The translations under genes and the position numbers were made by a program. Positions 61,189 to 64,000 of a stretch of DNA of 64,000 bases are shown piece by piece (positions within the stretch are counted from its first letter, which is position 1; the number at the start of each line of letters is the position of its first letter). This DNA is from an uncultured Bacteroidales bacterium (lineage in GTDB: Bacteria > Bacteroidota > Bacteroidia > Bacteroidales > UBA932), in NCBI GenBank assembly GCA_900545245.1, contig UQYV01000011.1, positions 1 to 64,000 on the forward strand, given 5' to 3'. The notes beneath the pieces were generated by a model. It had not been told where the DNA came from, searched no databases, and was given only the letters and a program-made list of their open reading frames with translations.

Positions 61189-61617
61189 TTAGAACGGCAG
61201 GTCGTCCTCGCTCTCAGCAGCATCAAAGTCCGTCGGTTTGGCTGCCGAAGAGGTTGCCTGCTGCGGAGCACCGGCTCCGGTCGGAGCCGCATAGCCGGGA
61301 GCACCATAGGCAGGAGCCTGTCCCTGAGGCTGGGCACCGCCGGCGTGCTCTATTTTCCATGCACGGATGTCTGAGTACCAGCGGCCGTTGTATTCGCGGC
61401 TTGAGAGGTTGAACGAAACCTTGACGGCCTCGCCTGCCTGGAATTTTTCCAGATCCTTCACCTTGTCCTCGCCCCAAACGTTCATGCATACCTGAGTAGG
61501 ATAGTTCCCCTCCTGGTATTCAATCACAAACTCCTGCTTGGACCATGGACCCCTTGCGGACGTCCCATTCTGGACAGGAAGTTTTGTGATGATTTTCCCT
61601 TCAAGTTCGAGTGCCAT
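61189..61617 (-). CDS. DUF3127 protein with SSB-like tail
   Basis: A 142-residue DUF3127 protein. Residues about 1-95 form an OB-like domain (LELEGKIITKLPVQNGTSARG, then FVIEYQEGNYPTQVCMNVWG and REYNGRWYSDIRAWK). A Gly/Ala/Gln/Pro-rich linker leads to an acidic end ESEDDLPF that closely resembles the DDxPF tip of single-strand binding proteins, suggesting interaction with the same repair partners. It starts 3 nt after the FKBP stop, so the two are probably cotranscribed. Confidence 0.85.
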   Translation of the reverse strand: MALELEGKIITKLPVQNGTSARGPWSKQEFVIEYQEGNYPTQVCMNVWGEDKVKDLEKFQAGEAVKVSFNLSSREYNGRWYSDIRAWKIEHAGGAQPQGQAPAYGAPGYAAPTGAGAPQQATSSAAKPTDFDAAESEDDLPF

Positions 61618-61620
61618 AGA

Positions 61621-62376
61621 CTATTTCTCCTCGTCGGCCGCCTGCTGTTTTCCTACTTTCTTCACCTCAACATCGAAGATGAGAACTGAGTTAGGCTCGA
61701 TTCCGCGGTTGCCTCTCTCTCCGTAAGCAAGCTCTGAAGGAATGAAGAATGTTGCTTTTCCGCCTTCGCCGAGAAGACCGAGACCCTCAGTCCAACCCTT
61801 GATGACGCGGTTTGCAACGAACTGTGTAGGCTCCTCGCTGTCCATATTGCCGTCGAACTCTTTGCCGTCGATGGTCTTGCCGCTGTAGAATACCCAAACT
61901 GTATCGTTAGGCTGCACCTTATACTCGTCACCTTCCTCAATGATTGTGTACTGGAGACCTGACTCAGTCACTTCCACGCCGTTCTTGAGGTTCTCTGCGA
62001 GGAACTTCTCACCCTTTGCCTTATTTACGGCAGCAGTGTACTCGTTCTTCTTTGAGAGGTAGCCGTTGATGATGCGTCCCATATCCTCAGGGTTGATCTT
62101 GAACTGCTTTCCGAACTCAGGGTCATAGACATTGCCCTCAGCCTTGAGGAAGTCGTTCATACCTTTCTTGAGCTCAGACATGTTGAGTTCTGAGAGATTG
62201 TCGCAGAGGTCATTGCCCTTGAGGAATGAACCGAAGTTGATTCCGAGGAGGTAGCTTACTGAGTCAACCTCAGCGTGTGTAGGAAGTTCGACATCAACCT
62301 TGACGTCACTGTTTGACTTGCAGGAAAGTGCAAGTGCGGCAACGAGAACTGCCGCAAAAATTCTTGTTGATTTCAT
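61621..62376 (-). CDS. FKBP-type peptidyl-prolyl isomerase lipoprotein
   Basis: A 251-residue isomerase of the FkpA/Mip type. The lipoprotein signal MKSTRIFAAVLVAALALSC is followed by an N-terminal dimerisation domain (about 30-125) and an FKBP domain (about 130-245) with VWVFYSGKTIDGKEFDG, IKGWTEGLGLLGEGGKATFF and IPSELAYGERGNRGIEPNSV. It should help fold exported proteins in the periplasm or at the outer membrane. A TATCTTTG box lies at 62449-62442. Confidence 0.92.
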   Translation of the reverse strand: MKSTRIFAAVLVAALALSCKSNSDVKVDVELPTHAEVDSVSYLLGINFGSFLKGNDLCDNLSELNMSELKKGMNDFLKAEGNVYDPEFGKQFKINPEDMGRIINGYLSKKNEYTAAVNKAKGEKFLAENLKNGVEVTESGLQYTIIEEGDEYKVQPNDTVWVFYSGKTIDGKEFDGNMDSEEPTQFVANRVIKGWTEGLGLLGEGGKATFFIPSELAYGERGNRGIEPNSVLIFDVEVKKVGKQQAADEEK

Positions 62377-62491
62377 AATACGTATTAATTTTTATGTGTT
62401 TTTATTCTTATTGTTATGGTTCGAAAAACCCGAACCGACCGCAAAGATACTCAAAGTTTCTCAAGTAATACTACATTAAATATGTATTTTA

Positions 62492-62523
62492 TTTTGCAGG
62501 ATGCAAAAATATGCCTACCTTTA
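62492..62523 (+). promoter_or_regulatory. Promoter of recQ
   Basis: -33 TTTTG at 62492-62496, 19-bp spacer, -7-like TACCTTTA at 62516-62523; the start codon follows 21 nt later. Confidence 0.55.
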
Positions 62524-62544
62524 AGAATAATTCGCTCAAATGGT

Positions 62545-64000
62545 ATGATTGATTCGGAAAAACTTTTCGGGAAACTCAAATTGTTCTTCGGCTATTCGTC
62601 TTTCAAGCCGGGGCAGGAGGAGATAATACGCCACCTTGTCGAGGGCAACGATGCATTTGTCCTTATGCCGACCGGAGGCGGGAAAAGCCTTTGCTATCAG
62701 CTTCCAGCCCTTTTGATGGAGGGTACGGCGATAGTCATATCCCCACTGATTGCCCTGATGAAGAACCAGGTGGACGTGATTCGCGGGTTCGTCTCCGGGG
62801 ATGAGGGAGTGGCGCACTTTCTGAACTCGTCGCTCGGAAAGGCGCAGATTGCCGAGGTTCGTGCTGATTTGCTTGCGGGCACGACCAAACTTCTCTATGT
62901 GGCCCCGGAGTCCCTGACAAAACAGGAGAATATAGCCTTGCTCAAGGAGATAAAGATATCTTTCTATGCGATTGACGAGGCACACTGCATTTCCGAATGG
63001 GGACATGACTTCCGTCCGGAGTACCGCCGCATCCGCGCCATCGTCGACGATATAGGCCGTGCACCGATAATAGCCCTCACCGCGACCGCCACTCCAAAGG
63101 TACAGAGCGACATACTCAGAAACCTCGGGATTCAGGACGCGAAGGTATTCAAGTCTTCATTCAATCGGCCGAACCTCTACTATGAAATCCGGGATAAGCA
63201 GGATCCCAAGCGAGACATAATCAAGTTCATACGTCAGAATCCCGGAAAGTCCGGAATCATCTACTGCCTCAGTCGCAAGAAGGTCGAGGAAATGGCAGAA
63301 CTGCTGAATGTCAACGGGATAAAGGCACGGCCATATCATGCAGGGCTCGACGCGAAGACCAGGGCCGAAAACCAGGACGCTTTCCTTATGGAGGAGGTGA
63401 ACGTCATCGTTGCAACGATTGCCTTCGGTATGGGCATCGACAAGCCGGACGTGCGCTTCGTGATCCATTACGACATTCCTAAGAGCCTTGAAGGTTACTA
63501 TCAGGAGACGGGCCGTGCCGGACGCGACGGGAAGGAGGGGCAGTGCATCGCCTTCTACAGTTACAAGGACATACAGAAACTGGAGAAATTCATGCAGGGC
63601 AAGCCGATTGCCGAGCAGGAGATAGGGCGTCAGTTGCTGATGGAGACGGTGGCTTACGCGGAGTCGAACAGTTGTCGTAGGAAGCTGCTGCTCAATTACT
63701 TCGGGGAAGATTACCTTTTGGACAACTGCGGGGCCTGCGACAACTGTCTGCATCCGAAGAAGAAGTTTGAGGGGTCGGAACAGATGTGCATGGTGATTGA
63801 CTTGGTGTCGTCGCTTCCGGAGCGTTTCAAAATTGAGCACATAGCGAACATACTTGCCGGCGTGAGCAATTCTCTGATAAAGTCATACAAGCATGATGAA
63901 CTGGAGGCTTTCGGCTCCGGACGCGACCACAGCTTCCGGTTCTGGTGCGCTGTCATCCATCAGGGGATTGTCCTTCATTTTCTTGACAAGGACATCGAGG
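62545..64000 (+). CDS. recQ: ATP-dependent DNA helicase RecQ (partial, runs off the window)
   Basis: RecQ is a 3' to 5' DNA helicase in recombination and replication-fork repair. The 485 codons present have motif 0 GYSSFKPGQEEII, Walker A PTGGGKSLCYQLPA, motif II DEAHCISEWGHDFRPEY, motif III ALTATATP, motif V ATIAFGMGIDKPDVRFVIHY and motif VI YYQETGRAGRDG. The zinc-binding domain follows, with Cys in CRRKLLLNYFGE and CGACDNCLHP, then the start of the winged-helix domain. The HRDC region, if any, lies beyond the window. ATG 62545 is used; ATG 62540 is closed at once by a stop. Confidence 0.95.
   Translation, partial: MIDSEKLFGKLKLFFGYSSFKPGQEEIIRHLVEGNDAFVLMPTGGGKSLCYQLPALLMEGTAIVISPLIALMKNQVDVIRGFVSGDEGVAHFLNSSLGKAQIAEVRADLLAGTTKLLYVAPESLTKQENIALLKEIKISFYAIDEAHCISEWGHDFRPEYRRIRAIVDDIGRAPIIALTATATPKVQSDILRNLGIQDAKVFKSSFNRPNLYYEIRDKQDPKRDIIKFIRQNPGKSGIIYCLSRKKVEEMAELLNVNGIKARPYHAGLDAKTRAENQDAFLMEEVNVIVATIAFGMGIDKPDVRFVIHYDIPKSLEGYYQETGRAGRDGKEGQCIAFYSYKDIQKLEKFMQGKPIAEQEIGRQLLMETVAYAESNSCRRKLLLNYFGEDYLLDNCGACDNCLHPKKKFEGSEQMCMVIDLVSSLPERFKIEHIANILAGVSNSLIKSYKHDELEAFGSGRDHSFRFWCAVIHQGIVLHFLDKDIE

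Overview
The window is 64 kb of a chromosome from the order Bacteroidales (phylum Bacteroidota). Four things point there: two SusC/SusD outer-membrane import operons, promoters of the Bacteroidota type (TTTG, 19-20 bp, TAnnTTTG), few Shine-Dalgarno sequences, and typical Bacteroidales gene families (CpXC protein, DUF3127, DUF4843, U32 tRNA hydroxylation protein, SerC-SerA-DUF1015). Genus cannot be fixed from sequence alone; a gut-type Bacteroidales is likely. No prophage, insertion sequence, CRISPR array or rRNA was seen. The window ends inside recQ.

Layout. 1-4.6 kb: tRNA-Leu (minus), then a shikimate operon aroB, a fused aroD-aroA, and aroC of a Clostridia-like type. 4.6-13.1 kb: one tight operon of an ABC ATPase, two tandem GldF/GldG-type fusion permeases and two tandem MutS-like ATPases. 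13.1-21.4 kb: SusC/SusD operon with three accessory lipoproteins. 21.5-31.9 kb: CBM9-like protein, cation efflux, recJ, lysS, HAD phosphatase, CpXC protein, U32 protein, an antitoxin gene beside a remnant toxin tail, murA. 32.1-38.6 kb: a second SusC/SusD operon whose susC is frameshifted at a G7 tract. 38.6-48.4 kb: O-methyltransferase, anaerobic ribonucleotide reductase (nrdD, nrdG), MATE pump, a lipoprotein-type peptide deformylase, two DUF4143 ATPases, an MBL hydrolase. 48.5-64 kb: deoxynucleoside kinase, acyl-CoA ligase, sugar importer plus ROK glucokinase, miaA, YigZ, serC-serA-DUF1015-G1P dehydrogenase operon, DUF3127, FKBP isomerase, recQ.

The most unusual signal is outside the genes. 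At least five full copies and several partial copies of a structured element of about 110-135 bp sit directly at stop codons, always in the sense direction of the upstream gene. The core is conserved (ATCCTCACAACC, short loop, GGTTGCTGCGGT), while the flanking stems differ in sequence from copy to copy and yet stay self-complementary. The outer stem contains or abuts the stop codon of the host gene. One copy lies between nrdD and nrdG and another between a gene and its terminator, so they are transcribed. A second hairpin family (GAAGAGGGAG...GACCGATGA) shows the same design at the end of recJ. These look like 3'-UTR RNA elements or mobile palindromes not explained by any gene here.
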